The position numbers and the translations under genes are program-made. From Sphingomonas sp. ATCC 31555 (GTDB taxonomy: Bacteria > Pseudomonadota > Alphaproteobacteria > Sphingomonadales > Sphingomonadaceae), in NCBI RefSeq assembly GCF_000282895.1, contig NZ_ALBQ01000013.1, positions 62,001 through 126,000 on the forward strand: DNA of 64,000 bases. Reading direction: 5' to 3'. Numbering within the stretch: position 1 is the first letter of the stretch; each line of letters opens with the position of its first letter. Below are positions 41,794-51,027 of the stretch, piece after piece. Below the pieces are notes generated by a model. The model saw only the letters and a list, made by a program, of their open reading frames with translations, made no database searches and had not been told where the DNA came from.

Positions 41794-42482
41794 GCAGCGA
41801 TGGCGCAATCGGGCCCGAACTGCTGATCGCTTATGCCGATGGCGAACTGAATGCGGTGGAAGCCAAGCGCGTCGAACGGGCGGTTGCCGCCGATCCGGCG
41901 CTGTCGGCGCAACTTGACGAACATCGCGCACTTCGGGCTTCGATCGCCGGGCATTTCGCCCCCGTGGCGGACGAGCCGGTGCCCGAACGGCTGGCGGCGA
42001 TGCTGACCGGCGTCGCGACGCTGCCGCCGCAGCGCCGGCGCCTGCCCGCCTGGACAGGCTGGGGCGGAGCGGTCGCCGCGTCGCTGTTCCTGGGCCTGAT
42101 GCTCGGGCACAGCTGGGACGCGGGCATGGTGCGCAGCGCCGAGGGCCGGCTCTATGCCGCCGGGCCGCTTGCCCATGCGCTGGACGATCAGCTTGCCGCA
42201 ACTGGCGGCGCGGTCCGCGTACCGGTGAGCTTCCGCGACGCCGGCGGCGCCTATTGTCGCGTGTTCACCGCCCCCGCTACCGATGGCATCGCCTGCCGCG
42301 ACGGCGAGGGCTGGGCGTTGCGCCAGACGCGCGGCGCGCCCGACGGCGCTATGCCGAAGACCGATTATGTCCAGGCTGGCTCGGCCGATCCGGCGCTGAT
42401 GGCGGCGGCGCAGGGCATGATGGCGGGCGAGCCGCTCGATGCGGCAGCCGAGGCGCGGGCGCGGGCGGCAGGCTGGCGCTAA
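41790..42482 (+). CDS. Membrane-anchored anti-sigma factor
   Basis: A 230-residue protein with an N-terminal anti-sigma domain (LLIAYADGELNAVEAKRVER, a zinc-less version of the HxxxCxxC fold), one membrane helix at about 88-107 (WTGWGGAVAASLFLGLMLGH) and a periplasmic domain (RVPVSFRDAGGAYCRVF, then WALRQTRG). The ATGA overlap with the sigma gene supports the pairing. The exterior domain is the presumed signal receiver. The stop overlaps the stop of the next gene on the other strand. Confidence 0.88.
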   Translation: MSSDGAIGPELLIAYADGELNAVEAKRVERAVAADPALSAQLDEHRALRASIAGHFAPVADEPVPERLAAMLTGVATLPPQRRRLPAWTGWGGAVAASLFLGLMLGHSWDAGMVRSAEGRLYAAGPLAHALDDQLAATGGAVRVPVSFRDAGGAYCRVFTAPATDGIACRDGEGWALRQTRGAPDGAMPKTDYVQAGSADPALMAAAQGMMAGEPLDAAAEARARAAGWR

Positions 42483-42757
42483 GCATCCCGGGCGGGATCT
42501 TGCGCGCTTTCGGTGACGGGCACGATGTCGAAATCATAGCGTTCCCAGCCGCGCTGGCGGGCCGCCTCCTCGAGCGCAATGCGCTTTCCGGTGGCTTCCT
42601 TCAGCGACTTGGCATGGCCCCAGAAGATGTCGGTGCGGCCGCCGCCGAGATGCGCGACGATCCGCCAATAATGCGTGAAGGGTGCGGCGGTGGGGCCGAT
42701 CGTCTTGACGGTGCCGTCGGCCAGAACGGCCGTGAGATAGCGTTTCCTGCGAGCCAT
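42479..42757 (-). CDS. Small cytoplasmic protein of unknown function
   Basis: A 92-residue, basic and aromatic protein (RKRYLTAVLADGTVKTIGPT, THYWRIVAHLGGGRTDIFWG) with a mixed alpha/beta pattern and no signal or membrane segment. Ends tail to tail with the anti-sigma gene. Not recognised. Confidence 0.6.
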   Translation of the reverse strand: MARRKRYLTAVLADGTVKTIGPTAAPFTHYWRIVAHLGGGRTDIFWGHAKSLKEATGKRIALEEAARQRGWERYDFDIVPVTESAQDPARDA

Positions 42758-42853
42758 GATGCCAGGATTGTAGCGCGTGTGGGCAGACAGGGCGCGCCCT
42801 TTCCGTCGCATCGCCGTTGACAGCGCGGGCGGGCAACGTCTTGAACCGGTGCC

Positions 42854-43945
42854 ATGGCATCTCCCGCACTTTCCCGTCGCGCCCTGGTCGGTTCCGCTCT
42901 GGCGCTCGGCGCGCTTCCCACCCGGCTGTTCGCCGAAACCGGCGCCCGGCTGCTCGCGGGCACCTATACGCAGGAGGGCGGGCCGGGGCTGGTGCCGCTG
43001 ACCGCTGGGGCGAGGGGCTGGACGGCAGGGCCCGCCGATGCCGCGATCCGCAACGCATCGTTCGGCGTGCGATCGACCGTGACTGGTCTGCGCTATCTGC
43101 TCGACGAGCAGCAGCAGGGCGGCCTGGGCATCTACGACGCCGGGCACAAGCGCATCGGCGGCGGATCGACGCTGGGTGCCGATCCCTGCCACGCCGCGCT
43201 CAGCCCGGATGGCGCAACGCTGGCGGTGGCCAATTATTCGAGCGGCAGCGTGGCGCTGTGGCGGCTCGACCGCCGCACCGGGCTGCCGACAGGCGCGCCG
43301 CACAGCATTGCGCACGAAGGCAGCGGCCCGAACCGCGGCCGCCAGGCGGCGCCGCACGCGCACTGGGTGGGCTTTGCCGGCAACGGCCTGCTCCATGCAG
43401 TAGACCTGGGCGCCGATGCGATATTCGCGCACAGGCTGGAAGCACGGGGCGTGGGCACCACGACGATCGCCTATCGCGCCGAGCCTGGATCGGGTCCACG
43501 CCATCTGGCCCGGCACCCGCGGATGCCGATCGCGTATCTCGTCGCCGAGCTGGCCAACACGGTGACGATCCTGCAGGCGCGGCCGGACGGCAGCTTCGCG
43601 GCGCGCGGGGTCGTTTCCACTTTGCCGGCGGGCTTCAACGGCGCGTCGGCGGCGGCGCATATCGCGCTCAACCGCGCCGGCACCCGGCTGTACGTTTCCA
43701 ATCGTGGGCACGACAGCATCGCGGTGTTCGCGATCGCCAGCGATGGCGGGCTGACGCCGATCCAGCATGCCGGCTGCGGCGGCCACTGGCCGCGCCTGTT
43801 CCTGCTGCTGGAAGCGCGCGGCGAGCTGCTGGTGGCGAACCAGCGTTCGGGCAATGTCGCGCGTTTGCCGATGGAGCGCGCAGGCCGACTGGGCACCGCC
43901 AGCCACGGGCCTACGGTGCCGGGCGTGGCATTCCTCGCCAGCTGA
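42854..43945 (+). CDS. Exported lactonase-family seven-bladed propeller (6-phosphogluconolactonase-like)
   Basis: A 363-residue protein with an RR-containing signal (SRRALVGSALALGAL) and the lactonase fold of the YbhE/Pgl type (COG2706): repeated blades such as PCHAALSPDGATLAVANYSSG, QAAPHAHWVGFAG, AEPGSGPRHLARHP, and NRAGTRLYVSNRGHDSIAVF. Cytoplasmic members hydrolyse 6-phosphogluconolactone; this exported form must act on another lactone in the periplasm. With aldonic-acid genes in the window a sugar lactone is plausible (inference). Confidence 0.88.
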   Translation: MASPALSRRALVGSALALGALPTRLFAETGARLLAGTYTQEGGPGLVPLTAGARGWTAGPADAAIRNASFGVRSTVTGLRYLLDEQQQGGLGIYDAGHKRIGGGSTLGADPCHAALSPDGATLAVANYSSGSVALWRLDRRTGLPTGAPHSIAHEGSGPNRGRQAAPHAHWVGFAGNGLLHAVDLGADAIFAHRLEARGVGTTTIAYRAEPGSGPRHLARHPRMPIAYLVAELANTVTILQARPDGSFAARGVVSTLPAGFNGASAAAHIALNRAGTRLYVSNRGHDSIAVFAIASDGGLTPIQHAGCGGHWPRLFLLLEARGELLVANQRSGNVARLPMERAGRLGTASHGPTVPGVAFLAS

Positions 43946-44045
43946 GCGAACCGCACCGGCCGCCGGGGCAGGCGCGCAAGCCGCGGGGTATGCGTGATAA
44001 ATTTGCCACGGTCGCCCGGAATCGGCGCGAGGTAGATCCTCTTCC

Positions 44046-44071
44046 TTTATCGCGGTGATTTATACGATAAA
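44046..44071. promoter_or_regulatory. AT-rich inverted repeat upstream of the galactan TBDR
   Basis: TTTATCG (44046-44052) and CGATAAA (44065-44071) are perfect 7-bp arms with a 12-nt spacer, 30 bp before the start codon; a further TGATAAAT lies at about 43994. It can be a promoter -10 region with overlapping operator. Confidence 0.45.
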
Positions 44072-44100
44072 TACGCTTCAACATTTGTTTCCGGAGAGGA

Positions 44101-46833
44101 ATGATGAAGAAGTTGCTTGGGGCGAAAGCCGCAGTGAGCCTGTTGGCCATCGCCGTCGCTTCGCCCGCATTCGCGCAGGCGCAGGACGGCGCCCCCACCG
44201 AGGCACCCGCCGCCGATGCGCCGCAGGACAGCGCCGAAATCGTCGTGCTTGGCTATCGCGCCTCGCTACGCAGCGCGTTGCAATCGAAGCGTGATGCCGA
44301 TCGCGTGCAGGAAACGCTCTCGGCGCAGGATCTGGGCAAGCTGCCCGAAGCGTCGATCGCCGAATCGCTGGCGCGACTGCCCGGCCTCGCGACCAATCGC
44401 GACCGCGGCAACGGCACGCAGATCTCGATCCGTGGCATGGGGCCCAACCTGGTTAACACGCTGCTCAACGGCCGCGAGGTCGTTTCGGCCGAGGCGAACC
44501 GCAACATCCGCTATGACGACTATCCGACCGAGCTGCTGAACGGCGCCTTCGTCTACAAATCGCCCACCGCATCGCAGGTGGAAGGCGCCATCGCCGGTCA
44601 GGTGAACCTGCAGACGGTGCGCCCGCTCGACTTCGGCCAGCGCAAGGTGGCGATCAACCTGCGCGCCAGCTACAACGATCTCGCGCCCGACATCGCGGAT
44701 GCCAAGCCCTGGGGCTATATCGGCAGCATCAGCTATGTCGATCAGTTCTTCGATGATACGCTGGGCGTGGCGCTGGGCTATTCGGGTCGCCGCCAGGCGA
44801 ACGCAACGGCGCGGACCAACATCTTCCGCTACACCAACGCCTTTGCCGACCTGAACGGTGACGGCAAGGGCGCCGCCGGCAACGCGACCGGGCAGGACAA
44901 CATTCCCTATGGCTATGAAGCGCTGGTGCGCGGCGGCGACGATATCCGCCACGGTGCGCTGGCCGCGCTGCAGTGGAATCCGGGCCATGGCCTGTTCGAG
45001 CTGAACGGCGACTTCTTCTACAGCCATGTGAAGTTCACCGAGACGCAGCGCGGCCTGCGCGTGGAAGGCCTGCCGTTCGGCAACACCTTCTCGCGGCCCA
45101 CCGTGGTCGACGGCAATGTCACCGGCATCACCGCGACCAACACCGGCGTGGATTTCGGCCTTGGCGTGCGCAACGTCAACGAAAGCTTCTTCTTCACCGA
45201 CGATCTCTATGCCGGCGGCCTCAACGGCAAATGGTCGAAGGACGGGTGGACCGGCATCCTCGACGCCGGCTATTCGACGACACACCGCAGCCAGCAGTTC
45301 CTTACGCTGCGCACCGAATATTCGGCGACTGCCAACGGCTTCACCTTCCAAGATCGCTTCGGCTCCACCGGCACTTTCCTGAGCACGCCGGGGCAGGCGG
45401 CGAGCTTCAGCTTCAACCGCTCGCTCACCGATCCGAGCGTGAACCGCATCTCGGAATTCCAGATCCCGACCAATGGCGGCGGCGCGCCGCTGGTCAACGA
45501 CCATCTCTGGACGCTGAAGGGCGAGATTCAGCGCGAATTCGACGGTGGCTTCCTGAAGCGCGTGACCGCAGGCGGCCGCTTCACCGATCGGGCGAAGGAT
45601 TATACCCAGCGCACCCAGTTCGGCTTCATCGCCGAGGGCGACCGCGTCGCGATCCCGTCGGACCTGATCAACGGCACCGTTGCGTTCCCCAGCGGCTTCG
45701 GCGGCGTGCCGCAGACGCTGTCGATCAATATTCCGGCCGCGATCGACCGCTATTTCGGAACGCTCGATCCGCAGGAGAGCTTCTTCGACCAGTCCTCCAG
45801 CTGGCTGGTGAAGGAATCGACCGTTGCCGCCTATGCCCAGGCCGATCTGGACGGCACGCTGTTCGGCATCCCGATGACCGGCAATGCCGGCGTGCGCATG
45901 GTGCATACCGACACCAGCTCGCGCAGCACCCAGATCGACGGGCAGGGCGCGGTGGCCGTCGCCACCCCGGTGCGCTTCGACAATGCGTTCACCGACTGGC
46001 TGCCCAACCTGAACCTTAACTTCAAGCTGACCGACACGTTGCAGATGCGCTTCGGCGCGAGCAAGGCGATCGCGCGGGCGCCGCTGGACGACCTCAACGC
46101 CGGCGTCGGCGTGTTCACCAGCGGCGGCGCGCCTTCGGCCACCGGCGGCAACCCGCTGCTCGAGCCGTTCCGCGCCAAGCAGCTGGACCTTACCTTCGAA
46201 TGGTATTTCGATCGCGACAGCGCGCTGACGATTTCGGGCTTCTACAAGGATCTCGACACGTTCATCGCCACCCAGACGACGACGCGCGATTTCACCGATG
46301 CCGGCGGCAACATCGTCCAAGGCACCTTCACCCAGCCGGTGAACGGGCGCGGTGGCACGATCAAGGGCGTGGAAGTGGCGTTTCAGAAGGCATTCACCTT
46401 CCTGCCCGCGCCGTTCGACGGCTTCGGCACCTACCTCAACTATTCGTTCACCGACAGCAACATCACCGTGCAGGAACGCGACAACGCGATCGGCGCGACG
46501 GCGCTGCCGGGCCTTTCGAAGCATGTCGGCAACGCCGCGCTCTACTATAGCAAATCCGGGTTCGAGGCGCGGATCGCCTATCGTTATCGCAGCAACTATG
46601 CGACCGAGCTGGGCGATACCGATCGGCTGCTCTACACCCGCGACGAAGGCGTGCTGGACTTCCAGACCTCGTACAAGTTCCAGAGCGGGCCGCTGAAGAA
46701 TGTCGAGCTGCTGTTCCAAGCGAATAACCTGACCGACGAGCCGTTCGAGACCTATTACGGGGATACCCGCCTGCAGGGCCGTTTCGAGCGGTTCGGTCGG
46801 CGCTTCCTCGGCGGCGTGAGCTACAGCTTCTGA
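44101..46833 (+). CDS. TonB-dependent receptor, probably for galactan oligosaccharides
   Basis: A 910-residue receptor with signal peptide (SPAFAQ), TonB-box-like AEIVVLGYRASL, plug (ETLSAQDLGKLPEAS, SIRGMGPNLVNTLLNGREVV) and a barrel ending RRFLGGVSYSF with terminal Phe. The stop and the ATG of the GH53 gene overlap by one base (TGATG), so receptor and endo-galactanase are translationally coupled; this makes galactan or arabinogalactan fragments the likely cargo. Two ATGs are in tandem (44101, 44104) directly after GGAGAGGA, so the second may be the true start. Confidence 0.95.
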   Translation: MMKKLLGAKAAVSLLAIAVASPAFAQAQDGAPTEAPAADAPQDSAEIVVLGYRASLRSALQSKRDADRVQETLSAQDLGKLPEASIAESLARLPGLATNRDRGNGTQISIRGMGPNLVNTLLNGREVVSAEANRNIRYDDYPTELLNGAFVYKSPTASQVEGAIAGQVNLQTVRPLDFGQRKVAINLRASYNDLAPDIADAKPWGYIGSISYVDQFFDDTLGVALGYSGRRQANATARTNIFRYTNAFADLNGDGKGAAGNATGQDNIPYGYEALVRGGDDIRHGALAALQWNPGHGLFELNGDFFYSHVKFTETQRGLRVEGLPFGNTFSRPTVVDGNVTGITATNTGVDFGLGVRNVNESFFFTDDLYAGGLNGKWSKDGWTGILDAGYSTTHRSQQFLTLRTEYSATANGFTFQDRFGSTGTFLSTPGQAASFSFNRSLTDPSVNRISEFQIPTNGGGAPLVNDHLWTLKGEIQREFDGGFLKRVTAGGRFTDRAKDYTQRTQFGFIAEGDRVAIPSDLINGTVAFPSGFGGVPQTLSINIPAAIDRYFGTLDPQESFFDQSSSWLVKESTVAAYAQADLDGTLFGIPMTGNAGVRMVHTDTSSRSTQIDGQGAVAVATPVRFDNAFTDWLPNLNLNFKLTDTLQMRFGASKAIARAPLDDLNAGVGVFTSGGAPSATGGNPLLEPFRAKQLDLTFEWYFDRDSALTISGFYKDLDTFIATQTTTRDFTDAGGNIVQGTFTQPVNGRGGTIKGVEVAFQKAFTFLPAPFDGFGTYLNYSFTDSNITVQERDNAIGATALPGLSKHVGNAALYYSKSGFEARIAYRYRSNYATELGDTDRLLYTRDEGVLDFQTSYKFQSGPLKNVELLFQANNLTDEPFETYYGDTRLQGRFERFGRRFLGGVSYSF

Positions 46834-47930
46834 TGCTGGCCCAGCTTCTCGCCGCCGCAGCCCTCGCCGCCGGTTCGCCGGCCGCGCAGGACGACACGCT
46901 CTATCTGGGCGCGGACCTCAGCTATGTGAACGAAATGGAGGATTGCGGCGCGATCTATCGCGACCGCGGCAAGCCGGTCGATCCGTTCGCGCTGCTCAAG
47001 GCCAAGGGCGGCAACATCGTCCGCGTCCGGCTGTGGAACAACCCCGACTGGACCCGTTACAGCGATTATAACGATGCGCTGAAGACGATCCGCCGCGCCC
47101 ATGCGGCGGGCCTCAAGGTGCTGCTCGACTTCCATTATTCGGACGACTGGGCCGATGGCGACAAGCAGCGCGTGCCGGCCGCATGGGCCAAGCTGGACAC
47201 CGATGCGCAGGTCAAGGCGGTGTACGACTATACACGCGAGATCCTGGGCAAGCTCGCCGCACAGGGCCTGATGCCGGACATGGTCCAGGTGGGCAACGAG
47301 ACCAATCCGGAGCTGATGGGCGGCGTGGTCGGCCAGCCGATCCGCTGGGAACGCAACGCCCGGCTGTTCAACGCCGGCATCAAGGCGGTACGCGACGCCG
47401 GCAAGGCGAGCGGCACGCGCCCCAAGGTGATGCTGCACATCGCCCAGCCCGAAAATGTGATGCCCTGGTTCGATCAGGCGACGGTGGCGGGCGTACTCGA
47501 CTATGACGTGATCGGCATCAGCTATTACCGCAAATGGTCGAAGCTCGACATTGCCGGGCTGGGCCAGGTGATCGCCGCCGCGAAGGCGCGCTACAAGGCC
47601 GAGGTGATCGTGGTGGAGACGGCCTATCCGTTCACCAACGACGGCGCGGACCAGGCGCCGAACCTGCTGGGGCCGGACACGCTGATCCCCGGCTATCCGG
47701 CGACGCCGGACGGGCAGCGCCGCTATCTGGTCGACCTGACCCAGCAGGTGGTGACGAGCGGCGGCATCGGCGTGGTCTATTGGGAGCCGGCCTGGGTCTC
47801 GACCCGGTGCAAGACGCGCTGGGGCACCGGATCCAACTGGGAAAACGCCGCCTGGTTCGACCTGGAGAAGCACGAGGCGCTGCCCGCTTTCGAGTTCCTC
47901 CGGCACCTGTACCGCCGGCCGGGTAAGTGA
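46833..47930 (+). CDS. Arabinogalactan endo-beta-1,4-galactanase (GH53)
   Basis: A 365-residue enzyme (EC 3.2.1.89) with a short export signal and the GH53 barrel: LGADLSYVNEMEDCGA at the N-terminus, VRVRLWNNPD, HYSDDWADG, then the acid/base Glu156 in VGNETNPELMGG and the nucleophile Glu262 in VVETAYPF, followed by YWEPAWV. It cuts beta-1,4-galactan side chains of rhamnogalacturonan I. It overlaps the TBDR gene by one base. Confidence 0.95.
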   Translation: MLAQLLAAAALAAGSPAAQDDTLYLGADLSYVNEMEDCGAIYRDRGKPVDPFALLKAKGGNIVRVRLWNNPDWTRYSDYNDALKTIRRAHAAGLKVLLDFHYSDDWADGDKQRVPAAWAKLDTDAQVKAVYDYTREILGKLAAQGLMPDMVQVGNETNPELMGGVVGQPIRWERNARLFNAGIKAVRDAGKASGTRPKVMLHIAQPENVMPWFDQATVAGVLDYDVIGISYYRKWSKLDIAGLGQVIAAAKARYKAEVIVVETAYPFTNDGADQAPNLLGPDTLIPGYPATPDGQRRYLVDLTQQVVTSGGIGVVYWEPAWVSTRCKTRWGTGSNWENAAWFDLEKHEALPAFEFLRHLYRRPGK

Positions 47931-47955
47931 CCGCGGGGGCGCGGCGGGAAGGCGC

Positions 47956-48150
47956 TCAGCAGCAGCGCCCCTTGCCGCGCCCATAGCGTTCGCGCTGGCG
48001 CGCGGCGAAGAAGGCGGCGCGCGACTGGGGCGTCTGTTCCGGGTGGTGCGCGGCCATGTGCGCCAGATAGTGCTCGTAAGAGGGCACGCCGACGATCAGG
48101 CCGAGCGCTTCACGTAGCCCGCGCCACACGCCGGCGGGAGACCGCGCCAT
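47956..48150 (-). CDS. ybdD: YbdD/YjiX-family small protein
   Basis: A 64-residue protein with the family motif VPSYEHYLAHMAAHHPEQ and the terminal basic, Cys-rich tail (ERYGRGKGRCC). In many bacteria it is encoded beside CstA/BtsT-type transporters. It follows the transporter gene by only 3 bp. Its function is not established. Confidence 0.88.
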   Translation of the reverse strand: MARSPAGVWRGLREALGLIVGVPSYEHYLAHMAAHHPEQTPQSRAAFFAARQRERYGRGKGRCC

Positions 48151-48153
48151 CGA

Positions 48154-50205
48154 TCAGGCCGCCGCGGTCAGGGGAAGTTCGTGCGCAGTCTGCCGCGGCG
48201 TACGGCGTGCGGCCAGGCACGCGCGGACGGCGAAGACGAGCGTGGCCAGCACCACTGCCAGGAACAGGCCGCATAACGCTGCGTCCACCAGATCGTTGAA
48301 CAGAATGCGACGCATTTCCGCCACCGACTTGGCGGGGGCGAGCAACTCGCCGCGCGCCAGCGCCTCGCGCACGCGGGCGGCATGGGCGAGGAAGCTCACC
48401 CGCGGATCGGCGGCGAACAGCTTCAGGCCGGCTGCCGAAACGGTGCAGGCAAGCAGCCACGCGCTGGGCAGCAGTGTGACCCAGGCATAGCGATCGCGCT
48501 TCATCCGGAACAGCACGACGGTCGCCAGCATCAGCGCGATCGCCGCCAGCATCTGGTTGGCGATGCCGAACAGCGGCCATAGCGTGTTCACTCCGCCCAG
48601 CGGATCGGTGACGCCCTGGTAGAGGAAATAGCCCCAGGCGCCGACGCACAGCAGCGTGCCGACCAGCGCCGGCACCGCGCCGGTCGCGTTGCGAAAGCTG
48701 GGAACGGCGAGTCCGATCAGATCCTGCAACATGAAGCGCCCGGCACGAGTGCCGGCATCGACCGCGGTGAGGATGAACAGCGCCTCGAACAGAATCGCGA
48801 AATGGTACCAGAAAGCCATCATCGCACGGCCGCCGATCATGCGGCTGAAAATATCCGCCATGGCGACCGCCAGCGTGGGGGCGCCGCCTGCGCGGCTGAT
48901 GATCGTCGTCTCGCCTACGTCGCGCGCGGTTTCGGCGATCGTCTCCGCGCGGATCGGGAAGCCCATCGCCGTCACCGCGGTGGCGGCGCTTTCGGCATCG
49001 GTGCCGACGATCGCGGCCGGGCTGTTCATGGTGAAATAGATGCCAGGATCGAGGATCGAGGCGGAGATCAGCGCCATCACCGCGACGAAGCTTTCCATCA
49101 GCATCGCGCCATAGCCGATGAAGCGGAGATCGCCTTCGGATGCCACCAGCTTGGGCGTGGTGCCGCTGGAGATCAGTGCATGGAAGCCGGAGACCGCTCC
49201 GCATGCGATGGTGATGAACAGGAAGGGAAACAGCGTGCCCGACCATACCGGGCCGCTGCCGTCGACGAATTGGGTGAGCGCCGGCATGCGGAGCGGTGGT
49301 GCTACCACGACGATGCCGATCGCCAGCGCGGCAATCGCGCCGATCTTGAGGAAGGTGGACAGATAGTCGCGCGGGGCGAGCAGCAGCCACACCGGCAGCA
49401 GCGCAGCGATGGCGCCATAGACGACGAGGATCGCGCACAGCTGGACCGGCGTGAAGCTGAACCAGGCGGCAAGCGCGGGCGTGTCGGCGACCTGCTGGCC
49501 ATAGACGATCGCGGCGAGCAGCCCGACCAGCCCGATCAGCGAAGCCTCCCCGACGCGGCCGGGGCGCAGGAAGCGCATATAGACGCCCATCACCACTGCA
49601 AGTGGCATCGTCGCGGCGACGGTGAAGGTGCCCCAGGGGCTGTGCGCCAGCGCCCGCACCACGATCAGCGACAGCACCGCCAGGATGATGACCATGATCA
49701 GGAAGGTGCCGACCATCGCGATCGTGCCGGCCCAGGCGCCCAGTTCCATCCGCACCATCTCACCCAGCGAACGGCCGTCGCGGCGCACCGAGAGGAACAG
49801 GATCAGAAAATCCTGCACCGCGCCCGCCAGCACCACGCCGGCGAGGATCCAGAGCATGCCGGGCAGATAGCCCATCTGCGCGGCGAGCACCGGCCCGACC
49901 AGCGGACCGGCGCCGGCGATGGCGGCGAAATGGTGGCCGAACAGCACGTTACGGTTGGTCGGCACGAAATCGGTGCCGTCGGGCCGGCGCACCGCCGGAG
50001 TGGGCCTGGCGGGATCGACCTGCGCCACCCGGCCCGCCAAGAACCGGCTGTAAAAGCGATAGGCGATCAGATAGACCGACACGGAGGCGACCAGCACCCA
50101 AAGCGCATTGATCGCCTCACCGCGCGCACTGGCGATCACGGCGAGCGCCGCGGTGCCCGCCAGCGCGACGACGATCCAGAGCAGCCGTTTCCAAACCATG
50201 TGCAT
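48154..50205 (-). CDS. cstA: CstA-family carbon starvation/pyruvate transporter
   Basis: A 683-residue inner-membrane protein with about 16-18 hydrophobic segments. Family stretches are FVPTNRNVLFGHHFAAIAGA, GPLVGPVLAAQMG, DYLSTFLKIGA, SGFHALISSGTTPK and YLFYQG-type repeats, with FGIANQMLAAIAL near the C-terminus. CstA and its relative BtsT take up pyruvate or peptides under nutrient limitation. ATG at 50205 (MHMVWK) is chosen; an upstream ATG at 50238 would add an unstructured leader. It forms an operon with ybdD. Confidence 0.94.
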   Translation of the reverse strand: MHMVWKRLLWIVVALAGTAALAVIASARGEAINALWVLVASVSVYLIAYRFYSRFLAGRVAQVDPARPTPAVRRPDGTDFVPTNRNVLFGHHFAAIAGAGPLVGPVLAAQMGYLPGMLWILAGVVLAGAVQDFLILFLSVRRDGRSLGEMVRMELGAWAGTIAMVGTFLIMVIILAVLSLIVVRALAHSPWGTFTVAATMPLAVVMGVYMRFLRPGRVGEASLIGLVGLLAAIVYGQQVADTPALAAWFSFTPVQLCAILVVYGAIAALLPVWLLLAPRDYLSTFLKIGAIAALAIGIVVVAPPLRMPALTQFVDGSGPVWSGTLFPFLFITIACGAVSGFHALISSGTTPKLVASEGDLRFIGYGAMLMESFVAVMALISASILDPGIYFTMNSPAAIVGTDAESAATAVTAMGFPIRAETIAETARDVGETTIISRAGGAPTLAVAMADIFSRMIGGRAMMAFWYHFAILFEALFILTAVDAGTRAGRFMLQDLIGLAVPSFRNATGAVPALVGTLLCVGAWGYFLYQGVTDPLGGVNTLWPLFGIANQMLAAIALMLATVVLFRMKRDRYAWVTLLPSAWLLACTVSAAGLKLFAADPRVSFLAHAARVREALARGELLAPAKSVAEMRRILFNDLVDAALCGLFLAVVLATLVFAVRACLAARRTPRQTAHELPLTAAA

Positions 50206-50332
50206 TGCGTGTCCCTGATCTGCGCGGTGCCGCGGCACCCGGTTGGCCCGAATTGCACTATCAGGGTCCTGGGGGCCGCGTCACCCTGCACGACCACCGA
50301 TTCTTGCACGTTCCAGAGCGGGAACGGTGCCG

Positions 50333-51019
50333 CTAGCCGAGGACGAGGCGGTAGCCCACGCCGGGCTCGTTGACGATCCGCTGCGGGCGGCCCGGATCCT
50401 CTTCCAGCTTCTGGCGCAGGCCGCGCACGGCGATGCGGAGATAATCGAGCTGCTGGACGTGCGCCGGCCCCCATATCTCGCGGAGCAGCTGGCCATGGGC
50501 GATCACCCGATCGGGATGACCGGCGAGCAGCGCCAGCACGCCATATTCCTTCGGCGTGAGGTGCACCGGTTCGCCATCGCGGCGGACGCGGCGGTGGACG
50601 AGGTCGATTTCCACCGCGCCCGCGATCACCTGCTCGCGCTCGGCCACGCCGGCGAGCCGGTGGCGAAGCGCGGTCCGGAGGCGGGCGAGCAGTTCCTCGG
50701 TATCGAACGGCTTGGTGCAGTAATCGTCGGCACCGAGATCGAGCGCGGCGACCTTCTCGCTCGTCTCGGTTCGGGCGGAGACGACGATTACCGCCGCGCC
50801 GCCTGCCTTGGCCTGCTGGATCAGCTCGATCCCGTCGCGGTCGGGCAGGCCGAGGTCGAGCAGCACGGCGTCGGGCTTGTCGATGCCGAAGGCGGCAATG
50901 GCCTCGCGCGCCGTCGCCGCCTCGATCACCTGGTGTTCTGCGCGGGTAAGCGCCCCGCGCAGCAGCCGCCGGATATGGCTGTCGTCCTCGACGATCAGGA
51001 CCTTGGTTGCGCGCGCCAT
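50333..51019 (-). CDS. kdpE: Response regulator KdpE
   Basis: A 228-residue OmpR-type regulator: acidic pocket EDD (11-13), phospho-acceptor Asp55 (LLDLGLPD), Lys at KPFDTEELL, and a winged helix with VHLTPKEYGVLALLA, EIWGPAHVQQLDYLRIAVRG, LRQKLEEDPGRP and GVGYRL. The last motifs are typical of KdpE. It closes the kdp operon, 8 bp after kdpC, while its partner kinase kdpD is encoded on the other strand upstream. Confidence 0.95.
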   Translation of the reverse strand: MARATKVLIVEDDSHIRRLLRGALTRAEHQVIEAATAREAIAAFGIDKPDAVLLDLGLPDRDGIELIQQAKAGGAAVIVVSARTETSEKVAALDLGADDYCTKPFDTEELLARLRTALRHRLAGVAEREQVIAGAVEIDLVHRRVRRDGEPVHLTPKEYGVLALLAGHPDRVIAHGQLLREIWGPAHVQQLDYLRIAVRGLRQKLEEDPGRPQRIVNEPGVGYRLVLG

Positions 51020-51027
51020 GGCTCGAC

